Assembly (NCBI RefSeq): GCF_002294725.1
Contig: NZ_NSFT01000008.1
Coordinates: forward strand, 1-64,000
Length of the DNA stretch: 64,000 nt
DNA from: Mesorhizobium sp. WSM4313
Lineage (GTDB): Bacteria > Pseudomonadota > Alphaproteobacteria > Rhizobiales > Rhizobiaceae
Direction of reading: 5' to 3'
Translations under genes and position numbers: made by a program
The notes under the pieces: generated by a model
Told to the model about the DNA's origin: nothing
The model's input: the letters and a program-made list of their open reading frames with translations, nothing else
Database searches by the model: none
Part shown: positions 1 through 7,403 of the stretch, piece by piece
Position numbering within the stretch: the first letter of the stretch is position 1
Layout: every line of letters begins with the position of its first letter

Positions 1-73
1 CCCCCCGCCCATGCCGTCGGTTGCCCTGTTGGGCGCTTTTCTGAGCCCGGACGGCTGCGTCAGCTGCGGCTAA

Positions 74-301
74 TCATCGGCTGGAATTAAGCTTCTGGAT
101 ACGTCCCTTATCCAGCCGGAACACGCCGTCGGTACCGCCTTGCTGCTCGAAGTCGGTTTGAAGCTCGTCCCACGTGCCGAGATATGCGCCGCACTCGGCG
201 CAATGGATCGGTGTTGCTGGCTGGGCATCGGCCGGGATCTGCAGACGAATGGTGCCGCAAAACGGGCATTCCAGTTTGTGGTCCAGATATTCGCCAGCCA
301 T
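74..301 (-). CDS. small zinc-ribbon-like protein
   Basis: About 75 residues starting MAGEYLDHKL. Two CxxC-like pairs (CPFCG near residue 13 and CAEC near residue 34) form a probable treble zinc-ribbon, followed by an acidic, Gln-rich tail. No catalytic domain is visible; a structural or nucleic-acid-binding role is an inference only. An in-frame ATG lies 12 bases upstream at 313 and a non-preferred start at 337; I chose 301 because the protein fold seems to begin there. The gene is followed by unannotated sequence to the window start and preceded by 141 bases without a convincing gene. Confidence 0.6.
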   Translation of the reverse strand: MAGEYLDHKLECPFCGTIRLQIPADAQPATPIHCAECGAYLGTWDELQTDFEQQGGTDGVFRLDKGRIQKLNSSR

Positions 302-442
302 TTTGCGGAGCATCGCGCAACAAGCACGTCTTCGCAAGCAGGGAATTTCCGGCGAGCTTTGCTTCAGCCGGGTCGATCTTCGAAGCAGCCGGTCGCGAAA
401 TGCCGCCGCCAGATCCGGCGGGCATCCGCCGCATTCAGCCGG

Positions 443-643
443 TCACACGCGACTTGAGGTGGACGTCTGAACACGCGCCCTTATGATGCGTGCTTCTCGC
501 AGAAGCGACGGTCGGTCGCGCCCAACGGCCTTTATCAGCCTTCTGGCTTGGGCCTCCGAGATGCCGGTTTTCTCTTTCAGCAGAATGACGAGCTGCTTGT
601 CGTCAATTCGACCGTGGGAACTCCCTTCACCGGGTTCAGTCAT
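443..643 (-). CDS. small hypothetical protein
   Basis: A 66-residue basic protein. The ATG at 643 is preceded at a good distance by GGAGG, which supports real translation. The sequence has a helical middle (KQLVILLKEKTGISEAQARRL is read as two short helices) resembling the small alpha-helical DUF proteins common in rhizobia, with the phrase SEAQARRLIKAVG typical of helix-turn-helix-like or ribosome-associated small proteins. No function can be assigned. It lies between the zinc-ribbon gene and a LysR regulator on the same strand, with about 140 bases on either side, so it is probably monocistronic. Confidence 0.6.
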   Translation of the reverse strand: MTEPGEGSSHGRIDDKQLVILLKEKTGISEAQARRLIKAVGRDRPSLLREARIIRARVQTSTSSRV

Positions 644-811
644 ATCAAGATCCTCCTTCCAACCGAACTGGGAAGACCGTTGAAAGTTTCAATGCGGCGT
701 TGCTTGCCTAGCCGCTCTGTGGCGGCATTATCCGCCCAGCAGTCTTCGCAAGGCGAATCGAGTTGGCGGAAAGCCGTCCGGCTTTTGGCTGTCGAGCCCG
801 GAGCTCGCCCG

Positions 812-1699
812 TTAAAGCGGCTCGATCTCCGAAAACAGCCAATCGCGAAACGCCTTCACCTTGCGCTGGCGGATCGCCTCCGGCGGGTAGACCAGATAGA
901 AGCTGGAGACCGCCTTCAGCGCATGATCGAAGGGCCGCACCAGCCTGCCGGTGGCGAGATCGGCCGAGACGAGCATGGTCCGGCCGAGCACCACGCCTTC
1001 GCCCTGCACGGCCGACTCCACCGCGAAAGTGGCTGAATCGAAAGTGAGCCCGCTATTCGGGTCGACATCTTCGACGCCGGCGCTGGCCAGCCACGCGGCC
1101 CAGTCGATGCGGTAGCCGTCGCGGATCAGCGTGTGGTGCTTGAGGTCCTGCGGCTGCTTGAGCGGATGCGGCCCTTCCAAAAGCTTCGGGCTGCAGACCG
1201 GAAAGACTTCCTCGCCGGTGAGAAATTCCGACGTCAGCCCGTGATAGTGGCCGGCGCCGTAGCGGATGGCGACGTCGATGCCGTCGCCGCGGAAATTGGT
1301 CAGTCGCCCGGTGGTCGAGACGCGCACGTCGATATCGCCATGCGCGCGATGAAAGCGGTAGAGCCTCGGCACCAGCCATTTTCCGGCGAAGCCGTCCGAG
1401 GTGCTGACGTTGAGCGTCGAGCCGGAATGGCGCGAGGTCGCGGTTTGCGTCGCCAGCGCAACCTGGTCGAGCGCCTCGCGCACGGCGACCGCATAAGGCT
1501 CGCCGACAGGAGTGAGTCGCACCGAACGCGTCGCCCGCTCGAAAAGCTGCACGCCGAGCTGGTCCTCCAGATGCTTCACGGCGCGGCTGATCGCGCCATG
1601 GGTGAGGTTGAGTTCGTCGGCGGCCCGCGAAAAATTCAAATGCCGTGCAGCGGCCTCGAAGGCCGGCAAGGCGTTGAGCGGCGGCAGTCTGCGGGCCAT
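812..1699 (-). CDS. LysR-family transcriptional regulator (GcvA-like)
   Basis: A 295-residue LysR-type regulator. Residues 1-60 form the winged helix-turn-helix (PPLNALPAFEAAARHLNFSR, then SRAADELNLTHGAISR), and residues 90-290 the periplasmic-binding-like effector domain (GKWLVPRL, DVAIRYG). The opening LPPLNALPAFEAAAR is typical of the GcvA/AmpR-like subgroup. The start at 1699 gives the standard LysR length; the frame stays open upstream to 1801 but that extension is unlike the family. It is divergent from the VOC/SDR pair across a 134-base gap with a T-N11-A palindrome, so it probably controls that pair and itself. The effector is unknown. Confidence 0.9.
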   Translation of the reverse strand: MARRLPPLNALPAFEAAARHLNFSRAADELNLTHGAISRAVKHLEDQLGVQLFERATRSVRLTPVGEPYAVAVREALDQVALATQTATSRHSGSTLNVSTSDGFAGKWLVPRLYRFHRAHGDIDVRVSTTGRLTNFRGDGIDVAIRYGAGHYHGLTSEFLTGEEVFPVCSPKLLEGPHPLKQPQDLKHHTLIRDGYRIDWAAWLASAGVEDVDPNSGLTFDSATFAVESAVQGEGVVLGRTMLVSADLATGRLVRPFDHALKAVSSFYLVYPPEAIRQRKVKAFRDWLFSEIEPL

Positions 1700-1782
1700 G
1701 ACGATAATCCATTTGTGAGGTATGGTAACAAATACTTGCCAAATTTTGGTTTGTCCGTCGAGCCTTTTCCAATCAAAAATCC

Positions 1783-1797
1783 TCACAGAATTTGTGA
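1783..1797. promoter_or_regulatory. candidate LysR binding site
   Basis: TCACAgaattTGTGA is a perfect 5-base inverted repeat in the T-N11-A form bound by LysR-type regulators. It sits 36 bases before the ATG of the VOC gene. A matching arm, TTTGTGAGG at 1712-1720, lies beside the LysR start and is the inverse of CCTCACA at 1781-1787. Two half-related sites in a divergent LysR gap are the usual arrangement; binding is inferred. Confidence 0.5.
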
Positions 1798-1833
1798 TCA
1801 ATACTCACTTCAGATCAAACCTGCGAGGACATC

Positions 1834-2295
1834 ATGGCCACCGTTCATCCCTTCCTCTGGTTCAACCTCGATGCCGAAGCCGCGCGAGATTTCTATCTCT
1901 CGGTCTTCAAGAACAGCTGCGCGCTGCGGACCATCGAGTTCACCGACAAGCCGCATGCGATCTTCGATTTCGAGCTCGAAGGCCAGCGCTTCACCGCGCT
2001 CAACGCCGGCGGAGTGCCGCCCTTCAACGAGCGGATTTCGCTCTACATCGAAACCAAGGACCAGGCCGAAACCGATTATTTTTGGAACGCGCTGACCGCC
2101 GGCGGCGGCTCGGAGCAGCCCTGCGGCTGGCTGAGGGACAAGTTCGGCGTCTATTGGCAGGTCATTCCCGAACCGGCGCTGCGCCTGATGAACGACCCCG
2201 ACCGCGCCAAGGCCGACCGGGCGCGTCAGGCGATGTATTCGATGAAGAAGATCATCCTCGCCGATATCGAAGCAGCCCACGCCGGCCGCGCCTGA
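1834..2295 (+). CDS. VOC-family protein (PhnB / 3-demethylubiquinone methyltransferase-like)
   Basis: A 153-residue protein of the vicinal oxygen chelate fold, in the PhnB-like group often labelled 3-demethylubiquinone-9 3-methyltransferase. Visible features are HPFLWFNLDAEAARDFYLSVF at the N-terminus, FELEGQRFTALNAGG in the middle and the closing CGWLRDKFGVYWQV, which is characteristic of this group. The true reaction is generally unknown. It is followed 34 bases later by an SDR gene in the same direction and is divergent from a LysR gene, so the two enzymes are probably a small LysR-controlled operon, perhaps for detoxification of a small molecule. Confidence 0.85.
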   Translation: MATVHPFLWFNLDAEAARDFYLSVFKNSCALRTIEFTDKPHAIFDFELEGQRFTALNAGGVPPFNERISLYIETKDQAETDYFWNALTAGGGSEQPCGWLRDKFGVYWQVIPEPALRLMNDPDRAKADRARQAMYSMKKIILADIEAAHAGRA

Positions 2296-2329
2296 TTTTG
2301 AACCCATCGCGGAAAGACGGAGAAGACCC

Positions 2330-3076
2330 ATGACCAATCTCCCCACGACATCGCTCAATGGAAAGAAGATCATCGTCGTCGGCGGCAGCTCCGGCATCGG
2401 CTTCGGCGTCGCGGCAGCGGCGCTTGAAAGCGGCGCGGAGGTGGTGATCGCCGGCCGTTCGGCCGAAAAGCTGAAGGCCGCCGAAAAGCGGCTCGGCGGG
2501 GCAGGGCGCGTGACAGGCATCGCCGCCGACATGGCCAATGAGGCCGAGGTGTCCGGCTTGTTCGAGCAAGCCGGCGCTTTCGATCATCTGGTGGCGACGG
2601 CCGGCACGCCGCCGCCCAATTATCCGATCGGCGAGACCGACATGGATTTCGTACGCCAATTTGTCGACGGCAAGCTGATCGGCGCAGTGATGCTGGCCAA
2701 GCACGCCGTGCGCACGCTGAACAAGCCTGGCTCGATGATCTTCACCTCGGGCATCAACAAGGACCGTCCGCCGGTCCCCGGCGGCTCGGTCGTCGCGGCG
2801 GTCGCCGGCTCCTTCACCTATTTCGCCCGCGCGCTGGCGCTGGAACTTGCGCCAACCCGCGTCAACATCGTCTCGCCCGGTTGGGTCGATACCGAAATGT
2901 GGGACGAGATCGTCGGCGCCGCCAAATCAGGCTATTTCGAGCAGATGGGCGCCCGACTGCCGGTCGGAAAGATCGCCAGGTCCGCCGATATCGCGCCGGC
3001 CTATCTCTACCTGATGCAGAACGAGTTCATGACCGGCGAGACCGTCCATATCGACGGCGGGCAAAGGCTGGTGTGA
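2330..3076 (+). CDS. atypical SDR-family oxidoreductase
   Basis: A 248-residue Rossmann-fold protein of the short-chain dehydrogenase/reductase family. The cofactor motif GGSSGIGFG is intact at residues 17-25, and the C-terminal NIVSPGWVDTEM and FMTGETVHIDGGQ are typical. The usual NNAG is replaced by ATAG, and the catalytic YxxxK is not present where expected: after the conserved serine (FTSG) the sequence runs PGGSVVAAVAGSFTYF. It may therefore be a non-catalytic or re-tuned SDR. It follows the VOC gene by 34 bases and probably shares its LysR-controlled transcript. The substrate is unknown. Confidence 0.88.
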   Translation: MTNLPTTSLNGKKIIVVGGSSGIGFGVAAAALESGAEVVIAGRSAEKLKAAEKRLGGAGRVTGIAADMANEAEVSGLFEQAGAFDHLVATAGTPPPNYPIGETDMDFVRQFVDGKLIGAVMLAKHAVRTLNKPGSMIFTSGINKDRPPVPGGSVVAAVAGSFTYFARALALELAPTRVNIVSPGWVDTEMWDEIVGAAKSGYFEQMGARLPVGKIARSADIAPAYLYLMQNEFMTGETVHIDGGQRLV

Positions 3077-3238
3077 GCGGTAGAGCCGGACCTCGATTTG
3101 AAGGTTCCGGCTTCACCTATTGCCGTCCACAAGGGCCGGCGTCGCCTTCCAGACCTTCGCGGCCAATGGCGTTTCCGGCGGAACGCTAATATAGATGATG
3201 CTCGAATGAGCAGCGCCTCCGCACCGTCGAGGAACGCC

Positions 3239-3622
3239 ATGCGAAGGGTCATCGTCACAGTCATGTGGATTGTCGCCGCGACAGGCGCCGACGCCCATGA
3301 CTGGTACGAAAACAAGGTCGACCCGGTGACCAACTTCAAATGTTGCGGCGGCACGGATTGCCGCCCCATCCCCGAGTCTGCCGTGCAATCCGGGGCCGAC
3401 GGCGGCTATGTCTATCTTCCCGATGGCTTCAACATCCCGCCAGACCGCGTGCAGGAATCGCCGGACGGCCGATACCATATCTGCGAGAACCATTACGTCA
3501 TAACCAACCAGCCCTATCTGCGCTGCTTCTTCGCGCCGCGGCTCAAGGTCTCCCGGCTGCTCGCGCTAGTCGCGGCCCTCGATATCTGCAAGGCACCTGA
3601 CACTGGTCATCGCCACCATTGA
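3239..3622 (+). CDS. secreted hypothetical protein with conserved cysteines
   Basis: A 127-residue protein. The N-terminus MRRVIVTVMWIVAATGADAH reads as a Sec signal peptide with cleavage near the ADA-H junction. The mature part contains CCGGTDC, CEN and CFFA cysteines, and a DWYE start, which suggests a disulfide-bonded periplasmic domain; similar small proteins are common in rhizobia without a known role. The ATG at 3239 is chosen because it places the signal peptide at the start; an in-frame ATG at 3206 would add eleven residues. It ends 4 bases before the converging GntR gene. Confidence 0.72.
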   Translation: MRRVIVTVMWIVAATGADAHDWYENKVDPVTNFKCCGGTDCRPIPESAVQSGADGGYVYLPDGFNIPPDRVQESPDGRYHICENHYVITNQPYLRCFFAPRLKVSRLLALVAALDICKAPDTGHRHH

Positions 3623-3626
3623 GCTT

Positions 3627-4373
3627 TCACTTTCGTGCGAAGCTGAAGGTGAAATGGCTGCCGCGGTGATAGACGGCGGCATGGACGACCGGGGCTCCGG
3701 TCCCATCGAAACAGGTTTCCGTAATGAGCAGGGCTGGCCCAAAGTCGCGCAAGTCGTTGCGCTGCACGATTTCCTCGGGCAGCGTTACGGCTGCAACGGA
3801 AGCGGCCGACATACGCGGCTGATGGCGGTGCTTTTCCAGCAGGGCGAGCAGCGAGCCGCTCCATTCGATGTCGAAAAGGCGCCCCGGCAAAAGGCTGCGC
3901 GGTACGTAGTCGAGTGAATAGATGAGGGGCAGATCGTTGTGCAACCGCAGCCGTTCAAGCCGGATGACGCGCTCTCCGTCCGCTAACCGCAATCGCTGCT
4001 GGATCAATGGATCGGGCGTTTCCTCGGCGATGGAAAGAACCTTGTTGACGGTGTTGTAGCCATAGTGGCGCGACATGTCGGTCACGCTTTCGAACACCGT
4101 GATCGGGCGGTCGACCTGGACGGCGGAGTTCGCGGTCACGAAGCGGCCGAGACCATGAGTGACGGAGATGATGCCGTCCTGTTCAAGAAGCTTCAGCGCT
4201 TCGCGCAGGGCAGGGCGCGAGATGCGGAAGCGCTGCGTCAGCTGGGATTCCGTTGGCAGCCGGTCGCCGGGCTTGAGCCCTTCGGTCCTGATGAGGTCGG
4301 CCATGCGGTCGCGCAGCTGAACCGCCAATGTGCGCGCGTCCCGAAGCGGCTCGTCCAAGTCCCTCTTCCCCAT
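3627..4373 (-). CDS. GntR/UTRA regulator of the Amadori-type catabolic island
   Basis: A 248-residue GntR-family regulator of the HutC/FarR type. Residues 12-75 form the winged helix (GDRLPTESQLTQRFRISRPA, then LREALKLLEQDGI), and residues 95-240 the UTRA ligand-binding domain (RLERLRLHNDLPLIYS, ITETCFDGTGAPV). ATG at 4373 is preferred: the open frame continues to 4403, but that stretch would begin with TTG inside a palindromic operator. The gene is divergent from the deglycase gene, and the 169-base gap holds two copies of a TTGTCNNACAA palindrome, with a third before the binding-protein gene. It probably represses the whole island and itself, released by a sugar-phosphate or Amadori ligand. 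Confidence 0.9.
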   Translation of the reverse strand: MGKRDLDEPLRDARTLAVQLRDRMADLIRTEGLKPGDRLPTESQLTQRFRISRPALREALKLLEQDGIISVTHGLGRFVTANSAVQVDRPITVFESVTDMSRHYGYNTVNKVLSIAEETPDPLIQQRLRLADGERVIRLERLRLHNDLPLIYSLDYVPRSLLPGRLFDIEWSGSLLALLEKHRHQPRMSAASVAAVTLPEEIVQRNDLRDFGPALLITETCFDGTGAPVVHAAVYHRGSHFTFSFARK

Positions 4374-4392
4374 TGTGCCAACTCTCTTTTTG

Positions 4393-4403
4393 TTGTCGGA
4401 CAA
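4393..4403. promoter_or_regulatory. GntR operator candidate 1
   Basis: TTGTCGGACAA is an 11-base inverted repeat 19 bases upstream of the GntR start codon. It matches the sites at 4512-4522 and 9587-9597. Its position suggests autorepression. Confidence 0.6.
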
Positions 4404-4511
4404 TCGCGCTCAGGTCAAGCGGGGACATGCCGTGGCGATCGCACGTCGCATAGGCAACGCATGCGAATCTTTCGCAAAATTTCTCTTGAAATGCGCTCCA
4501 GTAGATGTCAG

Positions 4512-4522
4512 TTGTCTTACAA
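4512..4522. promoter_or_regulatory. GntR operator candidate 2
   Basis: TTGTCTTACAA, extended to GTTGTCTTACAAC at 4511-4523, lies 20 bases before the deglycase ATG. It shares the TTGTC and ACAA arms with the two other sites, so the same regulator is the likely binder. Confidence 0.6.
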
Positions 4523-4542
4523 CTGAATTGATCGAGGGAACG

Positions 4543-5556
4543 ATGCTCAATTTCGACGAAGCCCGGTTTATGCGCATCCAATCGGGGGCGGTGGCCTTGC
4601 GCGAGCGCATTGAAGCCGTTGTGGCGCAGTGCCTCGCCGCCGGGGCGCAAAACATCTTCTTTCTCGGCACCGGCGGTGCAGCGATCCTGATGCATCCGGC
4701 GGCGCAATTGCTGCAGCGCCGATCTGGCTTTCCGGCCTTCGTCGACATCACCGCCGAGCTGCAGCTTGTCCAATCCGTGCACCTGACCGACAAATCGATC
4801 GTCGTGTTGCCCTCGCTCTCCGGCACGACCAAGGAAAGCGTGGCACTGCTGTCCCGGATCAAGGACGTCGGGGCGACGGTGATCACACTGGTCGGACATG
4901 AGGAGACGCCGCTCGGCAAGGGCGGGGACCATGTCTTCGTCAACTTCGCCGAGGACGACACGTCCTGCGAGTCCTTCTATCTCCAGTCGCTCTTCATCGC
5001 GCTTGCAGTGCTGAAGCATCGCGGCGAGCTCGCCGAATCGGAACGGATTTTCGCCGAACTGGAGCAGTTGCCGCGACTGTTGCTGGAGGTGAAGCGGAGC
5101 TATGAACAGGAAGCCGCCGGCTTCGCGCACAAACTGGCCGCCTCCGACTATCACATCATAACCGGCGCCGGGAATGTCTGGCCGCAGGCCTGGTATTACG
5201 GCATGTGCATCCTGGAGGAGATGCAGTGGATCCGGACCCGCCCCGTGCATGCTTCAGACTTTTTCCACGGCACGCTGGAGCTGGTGGACAAAGACGTCAG
5301 TGTCGTGCTCTTCAAGGGCGAGGACAGCGCCCGGCCGCTGGCCGATCGCGTCGAGAAATTCGCGCCTGCCTATACGGACAAGTTGACGGTGCTCGACACG
5401 GCCGATTTCGAATTGCCCGGCATTTCGCCGGATGTGCGCGCGCTGGTTTCGCCGATCGTGCTCGCGACCGCCCTCGAACGGGTCAGCGCGCATCTCGAGG
5501 TGATCCGCAACCACCCGCTGACGACGCGCCGCTACTACAAGCGCGTTGCCTATTGA
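4543..5556 (+). CDS. SIS-domain sugar isomerase / fructosamine-6-phosphate deglycase-like
   Basis: A 337-residue protein with two SIS (sugar isomerase) domains. The first shows FFLGTGGAA near residue 40 and VVLPSLSGTTKESV near residue 88; the second shows IITGAGNVWPQAWYYG and ASDFFHGTLEL. This layout, with EMQWIRTRPVHASDFFHG, is that of the FrlB/AgaG group, which splits 6-phosphofructosyl-amino acids into glucose-6-phosphate and the free amino acid. A PfkB kinase follows 40 bases downstream, the partner expected for this route. The ATG at 4543 has GAGGGAA just upstream. The exact Amadori substrate cannot be read from sequence; other sugar-amine phosphates are possible. Confidence 0.85.
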   Translation: MLNFDEARFMRIQSGAVALRERIEAVVAQCLAAGAQNIFFLGTGGAAILMHPAAQLLQRRSGFPAFVDITAELQLVQSVHLTDKSIVVLPSLSGTTKESVALLSRIKDVGATVITLVGHEETPLGKGGDHVFVNFAEDDTSCESFYLQSLFIALAVLKHRGELAESERIFAELEQLPRLLLEVKRSYEQEAAGFAHKLAASDYHIITGAGNVWPQAWYYGMCILEEMQWIRTRPVHASDFFHGTLELVDKDVSVVLFKGEDSARPLADRVEKFAPAYTDKLTVLDTADFELPGISPDVRALVSPIVLATALERVSAHLEVIRNHPLTTRRYYKRVAY

Positions 5557-5596
5557 GCTTAGCTCTCGGCGTCAGCTTGATCGTGCAGCGCAGGAT

Positions 5597-6409
5597 ATGA
5601 GCAGTTTTCGATTTGCCGCCGTCGGCGACAACTGCATCGACCGCCTCGGAGCGCCGATCGGCCGCTCGCTGGTCGGCGGCAACGCGCTCAACGTCGCCGT
5701 CCAGCTCGCCCGGCTTGGCCACGGCAGCTTCTATTTCGGCGCGGTCGGCAGCGACGCGGAGGGCGAACGCACCCGCGCCGAGCTCGAAGCCAATCGGGTG
5801 GCGGTCGAGCACCTGCGCATACGCCAGCGCAACACCGCCTGGACCGACATCAACGTCTTGCCGTCCGGTGAGCGTTTGATTACCGCCGAGGATTTCGGCG
5901 CCTGCGCCGGCTATGCGCCGGACGAGGCCGAACTGGCGATCCTGGAGGCAATGGATCACGTCCATATCGGCTGGCTGGACGATGGCGGCGCCTTGCGCAG
6001 GCACCTGTCGCGGGCAGGCGTCAGCGTCTCGCAGGACATCTCGGTCAACGCCGATCCCGCCGATCTCGCTGTGGAGGGTTTGAGCATAGTTTTCTGCTCG
6101 ACCGGCCGATCTCGCGACGCGGCCGAAGCGATGGCCGCGAATCTTCTGTCGCGCGGCGCAGGCTGCGCCGTCGTCATGCGCGGTGCCAAGGGGTCGATGG
6201 CGCTGACGGCCCGCGAGCGCGCCGAGACCGGCATCCGCCCGGTCCAAGTCGTCGACACGACCGGCGCCGGCGACAGTTTCATCGCCGGTTTCCTGCATGC
6301 ATGGCTTGCCAGGAGGCCGCTGGTGCAATGCCTCGAAAGCGGCCGCGACCATGCCGCTCTGGCCTGCTGCCATCTCGGCGGCTTTCCCCAGGAGGGGATG
6401 CCGCATTGA
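5597..6409 (+). CDS. PfkB-family kinase, fructoselysine 6-kinase-like
   Basis: A 270-residue ribokinase-type kinase. The N-terminal motif VGDNCIDRL with VGGNALNVAVQLARLG and the C-terminal ATP/anion-hole motif DTTGAGDSFIAGFLHAW are intact, including the catalytic Asp of GAGDS. The short N-terminus and DNCID resemble FrlD, which phosphorylates fructosyl-amino acids at C6 before deglycase cleavage. ATG at 5597 follows CAGGATA; an upstream in-frame start at 5546 would overlap the deglycase gene and adds non-conserved residues. It is the second gene of the deglycase operon and ends 4 bases before the converging permease gene. Confidence 0.85.
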   Translation: MSSFRFAAVGDNCIDRLGAPIGRSLVGGNALNVAVQLARLGHGSFYFGAVGSDAEGERTRAELEANRVAVEHLRIRQRNTAWTDINVLPSGERLITAEDFGACAGYAPDEAELAILEAMDHVHIGWLDDGGALRRHLSRAGVSVSQDISVNADPADLAVEGLSIVFCSTGRSRDAAEAMAANLLSRGAGCAVVMRGAKGSMALTARERAETGIRPVQVVDTTGAGDSFIAGFLHAWLARRPLVQCLESGRDHAALACCHLGGFPQEGMPH

Positions 6410-6412
6410 AGC

Positions 6413-7384
6413 TCAGCGTTTGAGCGATCGCCCGAAGCGTTCCTCGATGCGGGACTGCAGGAATTCGAGCCCGATGGACAAAAGCCAATAGATCATCGAG
6501 GCGGTGATCAGCATCTCGATATGCCGGAACTCGGTCTGGCCCTGCGTGCGCGCCAGATACATGATCTCCCAGACCCCGACCACCGAGACCAGGGAGGAAT
6601 CCTTCAGCATCGCGATGAACTGATTGCCCGTCGGCGGCACGATGACGCGCATCGCCTGCGGCAGGATCACCAGGAACATTGTTTGATTGGGGCTGAGCCC
6701 AAGTGCGGTGGCGCCTTCCGTCTGGCCGCGCGGGATGCTTTCGATGCCGGCACGGAAAATCTCGGTCATATAGGCGCCGTAGCAAAGCGACAGCGCCATG
6801 ATCCCGGCAGGCACGGCCCCGATCACATAACCGACCTGCGGCAGGCCGAGATAGATGATGTAGATCTGCATCAGCAGCGGCAAACCGCGAAACAGCGAAG
6901 TGTAGAACGTTGCCAGGCCATAGACGATGCCGTTCTTGGAGAGCTTGGCTATGGCGCCGATGAAGGCGATGACTGTCGCGATGGCGATCGAAATGGCGGA
7001 AATGTAGAGCGTGGTCACCACGCCCTGCGAGATGAGGAAACCGATCTTCCGGGCGATGAAAGAAAAGGACAGGTCAAAGGAATAGAAGAACAGCATCAGC
7101 AGCACGAACAGCTCGATCCATACCGCCACGATCTGCTGCTTGCGCCCGAGTTGCTGCAGCGCCTTCCAGTTGGCGGCCACGATCAGCGCGATCAGCATCG
7201 CCGAGACGGCTCGCGCCACCACGGGATTGGCCGCAAGCCATTCGATCGAGCTCGGGATCAGCTTGCCGATCCAGTCTGCCTTGATGCCGAGACCGTAGAG
7301 GCCCGCGGCGAAAGCGGCGAGCGCCAGGCACACGCCGATGCGGCGCGTGGCGTCCGGATAGTTGAGCAGCAGTCTGCCGATCAC
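6413..7384 (-). CDS. polar-amino-acid-type ABC transporter permease
   Basis: A 323-residue inner-membrane permease of the HisM/GlnP family. The first third carries about three additional hydrophobic segments; the core (residues 115-320) has the family EAA loop, seen as EIFRAGIESIPRGQTEGATA and ALGLSPNQTM. GTG at 7384 is preferred: AAGGGAG sits 8 bases upstream, while the open frame further up is low-complexity. It is the last gene of the minus-strand run binding protein, FAD oxidase, permease. It can form a homodimeric channel, but no ATPase gene is found in the island, so it must borrow one from elsewhere. Confidence 0.9.
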   Translation of the reverse strand: MIGRLLLNYPDATRRIGVCLALAAFAAGLYGLGIKADWIGKLIPSSIEWLAANPVVARAVSAMLIALIVAANWKALQQLGRKQQIVAVWIELFVLLMLFFYSFDLSFSFIARKIGFLISQGVVTTLYISAISIAIATVIAFIGAIAKLSKNGIVYGLATFYTSLFRGLPLLMQIYIIYLGLPQVGYVIGAVPAGIMALSLCYGAYMTEIFRAGIESIPRGQTEGATALGLSPNQTMFLVILPQAMRVIVPPTGNQFIAMLKDSSLVSVVGVWEIMYLARTQGQTEFRHIEMLITASMIYWLLSIGLEFLQSRIEERFGRSLKR

Positions 7385-7403
7385 CTGTCGATCTCCCTTC
7401 TGG

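Noticed and set aside
4374-4403. Longer GntR protein starting at TTG 4403
   Set aside because: The start codon would lie inside the palindromic operator and the residues are not family-like; ATG 4373 is better.
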